Source: Tupaia tana
Lineage: Eukaryota > Chordata > Mammalia > Scandentia > Tupaiidae
Reading direction: 5' to 3'
Assembly (NCBI GenBank): GCA_026018925.1
Contig: JAKSZU010000002.1
Coordinates: forward strand, 14,846,162-14,910,161
DNA: 64,000 nucleotides
A model generated the notes under the pieces. It worked only from the letters and a program-made list of their open reading frames with translations, was not told the DNA's origin and ran no database searches. Below are positions 11,707-23,100 of this stretch, piece after piece. A program made the position numbers and the translations under genes. Positions within the stretch are counted from its first letter, which is position 1; every line of letters starts with the position of its first letter.

Positions 11707-11904
11707 GAATGGGGCCAGCAGGTGGCGTGGTGGTTTAGGCACTGGACTTCTGCATGGCTGATTGCAGTTCGAGTCCCAGATCTGGCAGCTTGGTTTCTCA
11801 CTTTCCCACTGTCTGTCTCTCTCTGATAAGCACACATGCCCAATAGCAAATTTTAAAATAATAATAAATGAAATTAAATAAATATTTTTAAAAAGGTTTT
11901 AAAA
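11707..11904 (+). mobile_element. tRNA-derived SINE, short subfamily, with target duplication
   Basis: Has GGGGCCAGCAGGTGGCGTGG at the head and GCAGTTCGAGTCCCAG as B box, then goes straight to CTTGGTTTCTCACTTTCCCA, omitting the roughly 90-bp body. It ends with an AAT/AAATA-rich tail. An exact 11-bp duplication, AAAGAATTAAT, flanks it at 11696-11706 and 11905-11915. Confidence 0.88.
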
Positions 11905-12449
11905 AAAGAATTAATTTTTTTTTACAGAACTATACACCTCAGACTGTCAAAGTGGAACAAAGAAAATAAGTGTCATAACCTGAGTGTTCCCCTGCGCCCA
12001 GGGTCGGTCCTCTGCCCGTCTGTGCCGGCAGTGGCGGCTGCCCTGAGGTCACACGCACCAGCGGGGCCAGCACCTACTCGCCCACCCCAGCCTCCCTGTG
12101 TTCTTCCAGCCCCAGGGCCGGCCCCCAGGGCCCAGTGACTCCTACACACAGCACCCAAAGTGCCAGGAAGAGCAGAGTCACGCAGACCCCTCCTCCTCCC
12201 TGTGACCTCCGTTCCTCCCTCCCGGCTGCTGGAATCACCTCCGGAATGAAAGGCCTGTCCTATCTCAGGTTCTGATTTCAAGGACACCCGGCCAAGAAAC
12301 TGGCCTTTATATGAATCTGTCTTCAAGGAAAACTGAGTAATTCAGAGAACTGCGGGGATCAGAGTTTGACCTTAGGGTGAGTTCACAAAAATGCAATCAC
12401 TCTGGGTCTGGCAAAACCCACCCTGGGAGTTGACGAGTTTGCTCACGTC

Positions 12450-12619
12450 AGGCCCAGCCTGGTGGCACCGCTGAGGCAGAATGAGCTGCCCAGCACAAGC
12501 CAAGTGGCCCTCTGTGGCTCCGGTCCCCCACTGGCTTGAAAACAGGCCTGCTCGGGATCCTGCGAAGCCGGGGGCTGTGGGTCATGGCCGGGGGAGACCC
12601 TGTGGAGTTTCTTTCTCTC

Positions 12620-12651
<32 letters not shown>

Positions 12652-12695
12652 ACGTGCAAGCATTCTCTACCATGAATAAAATGAAGAGACTTTTA
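12450..12695 (+). mobile_element. Second tRNA-related SINE family with CT tract
   Basis: Begins around GGCCCAGCCTGGTGGCACCG, is GC-rich, then has a (CT)n tract at about 12610-12651 and ends GCAAGCATTCTCTACCATGA followed by ATAAAATGAAGAG. The 3' end matches the copy at 4925-5153 in kind. The middle (GGGGGAGACCCTGTGGAG) may be 7SL-related. Confidence 0.5.
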
Positions 12696-13224
12696 AAAAA
12701 AGAAATTTGCTTCTTTTTCAGCTGATTATTAATATCCACCAGGACAACTATGAATCAGGACTAGGAAGAGTCCACGCGTTCTCCCGCCTGGGGACAGCGT
12801 CCTTACATAAGGTAGGAAACGAGTAGAAAGCCAGGTCAGATGACCCAGCAAGCTAAGAAGCAGGTCGAGTCCTAAAATAGGGCCAGCTTGAGTGTTCTCA
12901 GGAAAATGGGCCAGGCGGGCACGGGCCGGGCACATCCCAGGGTAAGCGCAGGAGGGAGGGCAAAGACCTCTCTGCAGCTGTCTCCACCCTGGAAACCAGG
13001 GATGTTCACTTATAGACATTTTCATGAGGTCTCAACTGAAAAAAAAAAAAAAAAAAAAAAATCAAGTACATTTAAGAATTTCTGTATTGTTTTTTCTCTT
13101 TTTATGTTAAAAAAACCCGAGCAGAGTCCCATACTTATTATCATCAAACAAAAACATTCCGAGGTGTGATGACTTGAAGCAAGTCTGTGATTTCTTTCTT
13201 TGGAGGAAAAAGTATCAAAGAGAA

Positions 13225-13310
13225 ACTGACATTTATTGAACACATTTTCTAGATGAAGAAGCTGGAGTTCTGAGAAAACAGAGTGGATGTCCGAGGCCAG
13301 ACTTTGCTCC
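13225..13310 (+). mobile_element. MIR-like fragment
   Basis: ACATTTATTGAACAC, ATTTTCTAGATGAAGAAGCT and GTTCTGAGAAAACAGAG resemble the MIR core and its ATGAGGAAACTGAGGC segment with an internal deletion. It is a short, old fragment, and the identification is by eye. Confidence 0.4.
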
Positions 13311-13653
13311 AAAGCACATCTGCCGGGGCCCCACACGGCTTCCTGACACTCCGTCCTTCATTCAGCACCCCCGTGGCACGAGACTCCTCCAGGACTCCGC
13401 GGCCCTCTGAGACAGACAGCGCACCTGGAGCTCACGGTACTCAGGAAAGCTCACGGTGTGTCAGGCCACACCGACTCCACTGGCGCTCCGGGCAGGTGAG
13501 GGGACAGAAGGAGCACCTGTCCCACTCCAATCAAAGGCCAGTCTGCAACCTCTCTTAGTACTCACCAAACACCATCTATCGCACCAGAGAAGCCAATGGT
13601 AACTTTTTAAGATGTACTCCTGGCCATCCCATAGTACTCTAGAATTCCGGAAC

Positions 13654-13862
13654 GGGGCCAGCAGGTGGTATGGTGGTTAAGATGCTGGACTCTCACATAA
13701 CCAACCATGGTTCCTGCCCCAAATCCCAAGAGGAGACTAAAGGGTGAGGGACTGCAGTGCGGCCATGCCCTCGGGGGGTGATTTCTCGCTTTCCCTCTCT
13801 CTGTCTCTCTGACTCTCTCTAGTGAGCACACATGCCCTATGGCAAAAATCTAAAATAAAATA
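13654..13862 (+). mobile_element. tRNA-derived SINE, partly deleted
   Basis: Head GGGGCCAGCAGGTGGTATGG, TAAGATGCTGGACTCTCACA, then a deletion that removes the B-box end and joins to CCCCAAATCCCAAGAGGAGA. It continues with CTCGGGGGGTGATTTCTCGC, a CT part and CATGCCCTATGGCAAAAATC. Confidence 0.8.
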
Positions 13863-13884
13863 GTAACAACAACTGCAGAATCTC

Positions 13885-14105
13885 CGAAGGTACAGTGCAG
13901 GCCCAGCCGCTGCAGCGCATGCTGGACGCCACCGCTGGGCTGGCCGAGGCCACGGGGAGGCCCAGGTGCAGTCTCAGCCCGTGTCTGAAAGGCCGGGCAC
14001 AGTGGCATGCACCTGTGGGCCCAGCTACTCGGGGCTGAGGTGGGGGGACCAGGGATTACAGCCAGGGCAGACGACACAGCGAGACCCTGTTGAAAACCCC
14101 ACACA
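13885..14105 (+). mobile_element. Composite tRNA-like plus 7SL-derived SINE
   Basis: The first part (about 13885-13990) starts GTGCAGGCCCAGCCGCTGCA and resembles the head of the second tRNA-related family. At 13991 a 7SL arm begins, GGCCGGGCACAGTGGCATGC, followed by GGGCCCAGCTACTCGGGGCT and CGACACAGCGAGACCCTG, with an A/C-rich end. A tRNA head joined to a 7SL arm is a composite SINE design. I recall tRNA/7SL chimeras being described from tree shrews. Confidence 0.6.
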
Positions 14106-14617
14106 CCTCAACATCACAAAAAGATGTGATTCCTGAAGTTACAGATAGCGTGTCCAATTAAGATAATACGACTTACTGACGGCTCTGCTTCAGATAAGTG
14201 GGGACCCAGTGGGGACATCTGCAAAGGCACTCAGGGTGCAGCTCCTCACAGCGTGCCCTCGGGGAGCAGGGGCCTCCCCTTGCTAAGGGCTCACTCTGCC
14301 CATTCTTCCCGTCAGTGGACTGAATCAGGAGAGAGGCTCACGCGAACACAGGACGCAGACCACTCCCGAAGTCAACTGAGGAAGCAGACCGACCATCCAC
14401 ACCACCTGGAGCTGACCCACGGCCAGTCACCAAGGACAGCTTCTAACGCGCCCTAACACCGGCTGCGGCTGCTGGTGTCAGTGGAGCAGGAGGGCGGCCT
14501 GGGTGCACCCTGCCCAGGCCTCTGCTCCCGAGCCACCAGCTGCCTGGCCAACCCCCAGCCCAACAGCAGAGGCCCCTGGGTGCTGCTCCCTTAGCCTGAG
14601 AAACCCAGGAAAGAGAG

Positions 14618-14664
14618 AGGGCAGAGGGCAGAGGGCGGAGGGCAGAGGGCGGAGGGCAGAGGGC
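14618..14664. repeat. Short 7-bp tandem repeat (GGGCAGA/GGGCGGA)
   Basis: Six to seven units of AGAGGGC alternate between GGGCAGA and GGGCGGA types. The tract is purine-rich and probably length-variable. Confidence 0.85.
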
Positions 14665-14699
14665 AAGTCCTCTGGAGGTGCGAAGGCTCCGTCAATGGG

Positions 14700-15633
14700 A
14701 GCAAGAGCCCAAGGGCCTTTCAGAACTAGCTTCCCCTAAACAGAAGAGTTCTAATGACCATCACTTTTTTTTTTCAGTTCTCTCTTTCCAAAAATTCCTC
14801 CCTTTTATTTTCAACACATTTTCCTTTCATTTCTTGCCAAGAAAGTGGAATTACACGATGACTCCAGCCACATCCTGCTATCAGCGTTTCCAGAAGCTTT
14901 CTTCCCGTCACTACAAAGAAACACCTTTCCCAGCCTCCCCCTGGCCGACCTGCCCCTCCACAGGGACGTCACTGTCAGAGCTGCCACGCTCCTCTCCCAG
15001 GCTGGCTGGGCCAGGGAGTGATGTGGCATGCGCCCGGCGCTCAGTCCGACCGAGCACCCCTAAAGCCTGGGCAGGGCCACTCCTCCCACCTGCCCTACAT
15101 CCCATGGCTGTGGCAAAGAAGATGGCGGTGCCCGTCTGCCCGACTCGGACATCACCTCACATTTGGGCCCCGTGTCGTCCTGTTCCTCCACGCTGGCCGA
15201 GCACCGGGCACAGCACGCGGCCGACACGGCCACCACCACTGTTCTCGCCAAGTCCTGGTCTCACAAGGACAAGGCCAACACTGACAGAGGACGGCAGTGT
15301 CTCAGCAAAGGACACATGGACGAGGGTACCGTGTCCTACCCACACCGCTCTGAGGCCAACTCTGTCTAGTAACACATTTAGGAAACAGTCCGGTCATTCC
15401 GAGACCCAGGACTGGGCCCTTGGTTATCAGCAACATGTCCCCACCAGATTGTAACCAAGATGACAAGAAGTCGTACCAATCTGAACCCCAAAATGTACCA
15501 ACCCAAAACAAAATGCAAACCTAGAAATGACAATTGACAGGTCTCATAGCAATGACCCATCTGACAGAAAGAACAGAACGGCCGCAATGCAGAAGATCCA
15601 AACTCTCCCAACACAGACGTGAAAGGAGAGCCT
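14700..15633. other. PDE10A intron 1, no gene supported
   Basis: An open frame of about 258 codons at 14678-15454 on plus has no recognisable domain. It overlaps several antisense frames and has ordinary GC-rich intron composition. I treat it as chance. Confidence 0.5.
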
Positions 15634-15890
15634 GTTATTATTATTGTTATTATTGTTGTTGTTGGAGAGATGATTGCGATAGGGCTTGTGTGCTTGCCAG
15701 AGACAGAGTAAGTGAGAAATCACCCCTGGGGGGATGGCCACACCACAGTCCCTTCTCCATTCTCCTCTCGGGATCTTGGGCATGCATGCACACGCACCCG
15801 GGGCTTAAAACCTGAGTGTGAAGCCTCCAGGTCCAGGACTTAAAAGGTGGTCAACTACCTTTTAAGACTTTACGCCACCGCTGGGCTCGG
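15634..15890 (-). mobile_element. tRNA-derived SINE, older copy with TTA-rich tail
   Basis: The minus strand shows the body CCAAGATCCCGAGAGGAGAA, CATCCCCCCAGGGGTG, ACTTACTCTGTCTCTGGCAA and GCCCTATCGC. The tail on plus is a run of TTATT and TTG repeats at 15634-15665. The 5' tRNA part is heavily diverged and contains a small duplication, TACCTTTTAAG. Confidence 0.75.
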
Positions 15891-17441
15891 GCCTCGATTC
15901 ATGAAGATGAGCTCTAACGCAGTCCCCCGGGGCCTGTGAGGTGGAGTGAAAGGACTGACACACCCCTGCTCCCCACCCCACCCTCCGCTCCCTGGTCAAG
16001 AAAACACAGCAGCCAGCGTGGGCGTTTTCCCCAGACGTCTGCGAGGGGACTGAGGGGAGCACAGTGCCACGGAAGAGCCCCAGAGCACCGAGCCAAATGC
16101 CTGCCCCAAGACCACGGGTTCGCGGCCGGATCCACTGTGCAGAGGACACCGTGGGGCTCGAGCTGACCAGCCCAAAGGGCAGAGGCTGGGGTCAGGGCTA
16201 GAGAAGAGTGCTCACAGAATCCAGTAACTCAGAAGGAAGCAGCACCTAAAATAAAACTAGTGAGTAGACTCGAGAGAAATAATATTAAGTGATAAGACAA
16301 AGGAAAACGTAACATCGGAAGCAGAACTCAGGGACATCAGCAGCCTCGACTTCCAATTCGAGGGAAAGAGTGGTGCAGAGAAATCCACCTGGCCACTTAC
16401 AGGAACAGTCCTGACCCTGCATCCGCCGGAAAGTCAGGACACGGAGCACACGGGAGGGTCTAGTTGCTTAGGGGCCACCACCAGGCCCAGCCGAGGGGGG
16501 ACACTGTCCACGCGAGTGGCCAAGACCTGGCCAAGGGCAGCGTCACCTCCTGAACGAGGGTCCCTGCTGCAGAGGAGCTGATGCCCAAACCCCATGGCCC
16601 TGCTCTGAGGAGTGCTGACACCAGGAGTGAGGGGCCACAGACTGGCAGGACCCCTCTTCCAAGGCGCTAGCACAGGGCAGCACTGTCGTGCGAGGCTTCG
16701 CTTGCACCCGACTGGGGAACTGCCAAGATGTAAAGCTCACACTTTCACAGCAAAGACATTCAGTTTCTTGCCAAAACGTAGTGACTTCCACCAGATGCAG
16801 CAGGCTGGCTGCTCTCCAGCAGCTGAGACAATAGTTCATAGCTTACACACGAAACTGCCGGCCGCCCAGAGCACAAGTTACGTTAGAGAAGTGCAAGTGT
16901 TTTCTTTCCATTCTCAAATCTGTGCATGACGTAAAAAAAGAGTTGATCAGATAACAACAGAGGGTACTGATGCATGTGATTTTTTTTCTAATATTCCTGG
17001 CTTGACATTTGAGATCTTGTGTGGGAGCAGCAAGTGGGAGGCGAGAGGAAGGCAGAATTCACTGAACGAACTTGAGAGGCTGACAAATGAAACTATGATG
17101 TCAACAGGAAGACGATCAAAAGCGCGACAACAAAAACACACGTCGACAACAAAAACACATGACCACAGCAAAGGCCACTCGCGATTAAGTGGCATTTTTA
17201 GTAAATTCTTATTTTTAAATCAGTTTTTGAAAAGATAAGTTAGATTATTTAAAAATTAAAAAATATAAAATGGGGTACATTGAAAATCCTCCCCCAACAG
17301 CACAAGCTCCTGTCTGCACAGACCGCTCCTCCCGGGGTGCCTCACACTGCCCAGGGAGCCCTATCCGTGTTTTGTCTGCCCATCCCGTTCTGTATGCAAT
17401 TACAGACAGACACGAGGATACACTCTTCTTGCCCTTTCTAG

Positions 17442-17477
<36 letters not shown>

Positions 17478-17589
17478 ATGCAGAACAATGTATGTGCAAA
17501 TGTTCAGTACACTCCTTTCTACAGCTGCAAATGTCACTCACCAGGCTCCTACTGACAGATCCTAAGGCACCTTCCAACATTCTATTTCA
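15891..17589. other. PDE10A intron 1, unclassified; contains (GT)n at 17446-17476
   Basis: No gene or clear mobile element was recognised. A pure (GT)15-type microsatellite sits at 17446-17476. The stretch around 17210-17280 is AT-rich. Confidence 0.55.
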
Positions 17590-18480
17590 AACAATCATGA
17601 CTGTATTATGACCTTATTCGGTCATTTTGCCCATGTGTATGTCTGAGTGATACATTTCCAAGGGTAGAACTATCAGTTCAATGGGTACGTGCATTTCTAA
17701 CGTTGACAGGTATCACAGAATCAGTCTCGCCAAGGGCTGTATGGACTGATACTCTCAGCAGAAGTGCATGAGTGCACAAACTTCCTCACAGAACTGACAA
17801 GAGTGTGTTATGAAGCTTAATAGTTTTTGCAAATCCAGGTGAAATGATACCTCAGTGTAATTTTAAACAGCACGTATCTTATCATGAGTGAGACTGAACA
17901 TCTTTTCATATTTTTTAAAAAGCCATCTGCTTCCTTTTTCTATGAACTGTCTATTCATAGCTTTTAACTATTTTCTCCACAGGTTATTGTTCTTTTTCTT
18001 CATTATTTCTAGGAGCTCTTGATACATTAAAGGGTGAGCCCTGTGCTGCGTGGCATGAGTACGAAATGCTCCTCCTGGGCGAAGTTCTCGCAGAGTCTGC
18101 TGGTGCTGGCGCTGAGAGCAACAGCGAGGCGGGACGTCCGAGCAGAGCCCCTCAGACACGCCTCGCGACCTGCTCGTGGGATCTCGGGCCGCGACGAGTA
18201 TCTTTTTTAGTTTCTTTTCAGTGTCAATTAATTTATCAATCTTGTCCATAATTACTGCTAGATTTTGAGTCACATTTAAAAGTTCTCCCCACTCAAAGAC
18301 TAGAAAGGAATTTCCTTGATTTTTTTCCTTGGTACAGTTTCCCTTTTTCACATACATGATTTGACACAGGATCCTTTGGTAATTCACTCAGCGGATACTG
18401 TGCAAGGATGATTGGATTTCATTATTTTCAACGACTACCTTGTTGTCCCCAAATCATTTATTCAATAAATGACCCTATTT

Positions 18481-18721
18481 TTTTTCTTTTAGATTTTTGC
18501 AATAGGGCATGTGTGCTTACAAGGTGGGGAAGGGAAGTGAGAAATCACCTCCCAGGAGAGACGGCCATGCCATAATCCCTCCTCCTCCATTCTCTCCTTG
18601 GGATTTTGGGCACGCACACACATGCACCTGACGTGGTTCTCAGGCTGCCAGATCTGAGACTCAAACCACCGAGTCAGCCACGTGGGATCCAGCATCTTAA
18701 CCACCACGCCACCCGTTGGCC
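18481..18721 (-). mobile_element. tRNA-derived SINE inserted in the antisense L1
   Basis: The minus strand has GGCCAACGGGTGGCGTGGTG at the head, then a body with GTGCATGTGTGTGCGTGCCC, a shortened CT-rich region, GCCCTATTGCAAAAATCT and an A tail. L1 sequence continues on both sides, with imperfect flanks AAATGACCCTATTT and AAATGGCACTTTAT. Confidence 0.8.
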
Positions 18722-18787
18722 TGAAATGGCACTTTATAACACACTAGATTCCTTTACGTGCCTGGGTCTGTTTCTAGGCTTTTCTGT

Positions 18788-18804
18788 ATTTTTGTTTTTC
18801 TTTT

Positions 18805-18838
<34 letters not shown>

Positions 18839-19225
18839 AGAGGTTTTAGCTATAGGGCGCGTGCACTCGCCAGACAGACAGAGAGAGACATAGAGACAGA
18901 AAGCGAGAAATCACCCCCCGGGGGCATGGTCACACCGCAATTCCTTCTCCTCCATTCTCCTCTCGGGATCTTGGGCATGCACGCACACGCACCCAGCGTG
19001 AGTTTTAAGCCACCGGGTCCTTTTGTTTTTCTTTTTAAATAATTATTTTACTTTATTTTATTTATTATTATTAGTTTTTTTAAATTTGCTATGGGGCATA
19101 TGAGCTCACCAGAGAGACAGAGAAAGAGAGAGTAAGAAAGCAAACCACCATGTTCATGTCCAGGACTTGAACCACAGTTGGCCACGTGGGAGCCCAGTGC
19201 CCCAACCCCATGACAACTGCTTGCC
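18788..19225 (-). mobile_element. Short-type tRNA SINE split by a younger SINE
   Basis: The body-deleted SINE occupies 19037-19225 (head GGCAAGCAGTTGTCATGGGG near 19225, tail of TTATTT repeats). Its A/T tail continues at 18788-18805, left of an inserted younger SINE. Its own target duplication is TCTAGRCTTTTCTGT, at 18773-18787 and 19226-19240, inside the L1. Confidence 0.75.
18806..19020 (-). mobile_element. Young tRNA SINE, 5'-truncated, nested
   Basis: The copy has a T run (plus) of about 30 bases and the young-subfamily 3' part and body (CGCGTGCACTCGCCAGACAG on plus), and stops at CCACCGGGTCC without the tRNA head. An exact 16-bp duplication (TTTTGTTTTTCTTTTT) lies at 18790-18805 and 19021-19036. 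It is therefore a true insertion truncated at the 5' end, which is unusual for a SINE. Confidence 0.85.
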
Positions 19226-19380
19226 TCTAGACTTTTCTGTTTCACTGCATTGATCTATCCACATGTCAGTATCACAGTTTTAATTAATTAAAACAAGTAA
19301 CTTTTAATACACGGGTCTTTGATTTGCCTTTAAAATATTAGATGATGTATTTAATCATGAGAATCAACAAAGTATTGAAT

Positions 19381-19386
<6 letters not shown>

Positions 19387-19417
<31 letters not shown>

Positions 19418-19644
19418 ATAGGGTACATGCGCTCACCATAGAGACAGAGTGACAGAAAGGAAGAAATCACTCCCCAGGGGGGATGGCCACACCGCAATCC
19501 CTTCTCTTCCAGCCTCCTCTTGGGATTTTGGGCACACATGCACACGCACTGGGCATGAGTTTCAAGACACTGGGTTTGAGACTCGAACCACAGCCGACTA
19601 AGTGGGAGCCCACCAATGTAACCACTACACCATCTGCTGGTCCC
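19387..19644 (-). mobile_element. tRNA-derived SINE, full length, with target duplication
   Basis: T run of about 30, GCTATAGGGTACATGCGCTC, CACTCCCCAGGGGGGATGG, TGAGACTCGAACCACAGCCG and the head ending CATCTGCTGGTCCC at 19644. GAATGTTCTT repeats at 19377-19386 and 19651-19660. Confidence 0.88.
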
Positions 19645-19676
19645 AGATGTGAATGTTCTTAAAAGGAAACTTCTGG

Positions 19677-19924
19677 GGCCCAGCAGGTGGCATAGTGGTT
19701 AAGGTGCTGGACTCCCACATGGCTGACCAAGGCTCGAATCCCAGGACTTACAGCTTGAAACTCGCTGGGCACATAGGTGTGCATGCCCCAAATCCGGAGA
19801 GGAGACTGGAAGAAAAGGGACTGCAGTGTGACCACCACCCCCGGTGGGTGATTTCTCGCTTGCTGTCTCTCTGTCTCTCCGGCAAGCACACACTTCCTAT
19901 AGCAAAAATATCTCCTCCAAAAAA
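19677..19924 (+). mobile_element. tRNA-derived SINE, full length, with target duplication
   Basis: Head GGGCCCAGCAGGTGGCATAG, B box GGCTCGAATCCCAGGA, body with TGTGCATGCCCCAAATCCGG, CT-rich part and CCTATAGCAAAAATATCTCC. GAAACTTCTGG at 19666-19676 and GAAAATTTCTGG at 19925-19936 flank it. Confidence 0.87.
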
Positions 19925-19934
19925 GAAAATTTCT

Positions 19935-20199
19935 GGGGCTGGCTCTGTGACCTAGTGGGTAAAGGAGTTCAATTCCACATGGCCGACCATACAGTTCAAG
20001 TCCTGAGCCCAGTGGCTTAAGAAACATGCCAGATATGTGTGCATGCCTGCCCCAAATCCCAACATGACGGATTAATGGAGGAGATGGGCTTGCGGTGTGA
20101 CCACACCCCACTGAGGGTGCTCTCACCTCTCCTCTCTGTCTTTCTCTCCTCCTCTCTAGCAAATGCATGCATCCTCTGGCAAAAAAAAAAAAAAAAAAA
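19935..20199 (+). mobile_element. tRNA-derived SINE, CCTCTGGCAAAA subfamily
   Basis: Head GGGGCTGGCTCTGTGACCTA, B box CAGTTCAAGTCCTGAG, body CCCCAAATCCCAACATGACG, CT-rich part, GCATCCTCTGGC and a 20-base A tail. It is the same subfamily as 3175-3424 and immediately follows the previous SINE. Confidence 0.85.
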
Positions 20200-23100
20200 A
20201 TCAAATAAAAACAAATAACTCTGCACATATTGGCATGATATACGATATATAACTTCCAAATCTTGGAAGCCTTGTGGCTATCATGAAGACATTCACTTTG
20301 GAAGCTGCCAAGACTGTGATACAGAAACAGACAGCGGCATGGGCACGTACACCGGGAATCCACTCGTCACGCTGCCTCTCCTCGCTCTGCGTCAGCCCCC
20401 TCGCCCTTGCCTGTGAGTCTGCAAGTTGCATTCTAGTCTGCTTTTCCAGCAGAGTGACCTGCTCTTCATGCAAAATCGCTTCTTACAAGGTACTCACCAA
20501 CGTGAAAAAGTCCAAATATGCTTGGCTGTTTATAAAGAATTCATGATATCCAAACTACAGGAAAACTTTCTCTCTGCTATGTTGAAATTGCTTTCATCAG
20601 TGAAAAGCATTCTACCACCACCTCGGGAAAGAAAGGAGGGCTGGAGGGCGCGCTCCAGACGCTCACCCCTGCTTCCCTCAGCTCCCAGCAGCCCCACATG
20701 CCCTCGCGGTCCCAGGCCAGGCAGATGCACATACGTGTTCGGGAACTCAGAAGGCCTGGTCATGGGTGCCGAGCAGTGTGTTGGGATTGCGTGAAAACAA
20801 TAAACAAATATCGAATCAAATGAAGTTTCAAGATACACTAGCAAAATTTTTCAGCCACATTAAAAACAACCAGAATCATTTCCTATTTTCTTCCTTTGAG
20901 GAAAAGGCATATTTTTAAAGAATCATTTGATTTGAAGTTTCCCACTTACACACATTCACTTATTCATTCACTCACAGGCTGTGCTTGGCCACATCCCGGC
21001 CCCACAGGTAAGAAACCTGCTTCCTGCCCTCCAGGGACACAGGGCCAGTGGCGGGCAGCACAGGAGCGGATCGTTCTCAGCACCGGGCATGCAGAAGCAC
21101 AGCTCAGGGCACAGGGTGAGGCCGGGGGACAAGGAAGGGACTGCAGGGGAGGAGAGGCTTCCAGTCAGAGGCAGGGCGGAGGCTCACCAGCTACAGCAGC
21201 TGGAGCTCACAGCACGTGGCAGGACGTGGGAACAGCAGGGAGGGAGGCAGGGGTCAGAGCAGAGTGCAGGCCCCCCCACCCCGGGCAGCTAAGTGCCCTG
21301 AGCTCCACCAGGTGTCCTTGCCAAGGTGTGTCAGCAAGCCCTCATTCAGATAGCTCCTCAAAGAGCAGCTCCGTGAAAGCAGCAACAGGTGGGTGTTGAC
21401 ATGCCTGTCACCCGTGGTGGAGACATGCCAGGGGCACGGCAGGCACCTCCACCTCCCTGCCCCTGCCCCCAACTCGAAATGTGAGCAACCTCCAGGGGAC
21501 GACAAGACAGGACAGTCCTTCTGTGAATGCTACAAACTTTCTCTGCTGCATCTCCCCTGAAGGACGCTGTCGCCACTGCCACCACCACGTCACTCCACTC
21601 AGCACCTCCCGCATCGTGGCACACGTGCACCTGTGCGTCTGTCCCAGCCCTCCCTCCTCTGGAGTGTCCCCTCCTTCCACTCCCTATCAGCTGCCCTCCT
21701 CCCTCTGGACACGCCGCCCCGCTGCTCAGCCCTCCCCAAGCGCCGTGTGTAGGAGACCTGTGGAAGCAGAGTGGGTCTCTGCTCCGTGCAGCCCTCATCA
21801 GCCCGTGCTCCACACACTACCAACAAGTCCTCCCAAGCCACTGCTCCGGCCACCTAAGCCCAGCCCGTTCCCCAGCTGCCCGGCCACCCTTTCCCCTCCA
21901 GGGGCACTGGGTGTCCCTGTTCCCTGCATCCTGGGCAGCTGCTCGCCTCCTGGGCCTCATACTCCCCTCTGCTCACCCACAGATGCCCGTCACGCTGTCC
22001 ATTCTGAGAAAGCGGGTAGCAGTATCTGGAGAAGACCCACCACCCCCTTTCTTTCCACACACACCCCAGGAGGAGGCTCCTTCTAGTGCCCAAAGCCTCC
22101 CACGTCCACCACGTTCCAGTCTCACACCCTGTTTGCCAAGTGTCCTCAGACTCCTTTTCCATAACAAGTAAGCCAGCCCTCCAGCCAGCCCTCCACGGGA
22201 GGAAGCCAGTGTTATCTGCTGTGGCCACCGGGCTCCCGCCATTCCCTCACCGGGGCCTGGGCTGCAGTGTCAGGTGTCTAGGCTCTGCCATCCACACGCA
22301 CCCCATGGAAGCAGGGCTCCCACCCCTGCCGCCCACTGCCAGTCTCCACTGGAACTTACTTGGTCCCTGGGGCACCTGGCCCTGTCTGTCCCAAGGGTCC
22401 TCCCGGGCACTGCAGGGTGCGCTCCGTGCCATGGCATCTGCTCGCTCAGATCACTGCCCTCCCGGGAATCCCAGGCTTCTCCTTTCTCCTCCTGTCCTGG
22501 CTGTCTTCTGCCCTCTTCTCACTCCTGTCATTCATTTCTGGTTTCCATTCACGCCTGTGGCCTCAACCACAACCTTGGTGCCTTGGCAGTTTCTGATCTG
22601 TCTCCTACGCAGCGCTCTCCCGATTTTAGAGGGCCGTCTTCCCACCCTCCGCTCCAGGTGCGCACCCACGTCCCAGGAGCGGCTGCTCACTGGCCAGCTC
22701 CCGCGCATCTCCCAGTCCTCAACTCAACACGAAGTAGCTACATGCTCCTCCTGGAGCCATCCGACCCCGTGGGCTTACGTCCCTGACTACAGGCTTTATT
22801 CTCCAGAGCCAAAGGGTCTCTGATTTCCAGGCCCTTCTCACAGCTCCATGCAGCAGGCATCTGTGACAGCCCTGCCACGGCTCTGCCTCCGCCCCCGCCC
22901 CAACACGCCCCTCCTCCAGGCTATGCACCCAGTGAGCAGCTGACCGTGTACCCGTGCTCCAGCCTAACACCCCGGCCAGGGACCTCTCCCCATCTCCAGC
23001 CAAGTCACAAGCATGCATGCTGTACCTCTGAACACCTGTGACCCCCCACTACACCTCCCCACAGCCACCCTAGCCCGAGTCACCACTGGCCACTACAGGA

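Larger units (their letters stand above)
17590..19320 (-). mobile_element. Antisense L1 3' region (old L1M-type), split by SINEs
   Basis: On plus, landmarks of an inverted old L1 follow in order: CTGAGTGATACATTTCC, ACCTCAGTGTAATTTTAA, GAACATCTTTTCATAT, GGAGCTCTTGATACATTAA, GTTGTCCCCAAATCATTTAT, GGGTCTGTTTCTAGGCTTTT and TGCATTGATCTATCCACATG. The region includes a foreign GC-rich patch at about 18035-18200. SINEs interrupt it at 18481-18721 and at 18788-19225. Reading frames are destroyed. Assignment to the L1M age class rests on my recognition of the consensus. Confidence 0.75.

Noticed and set aside
14678..15454. 258-codon plus-strand open frame
   Set aside because: No domain, no repeat support, and several overlapping antisense frames of similar length; consistent with chance in GC-rich intron DNA.
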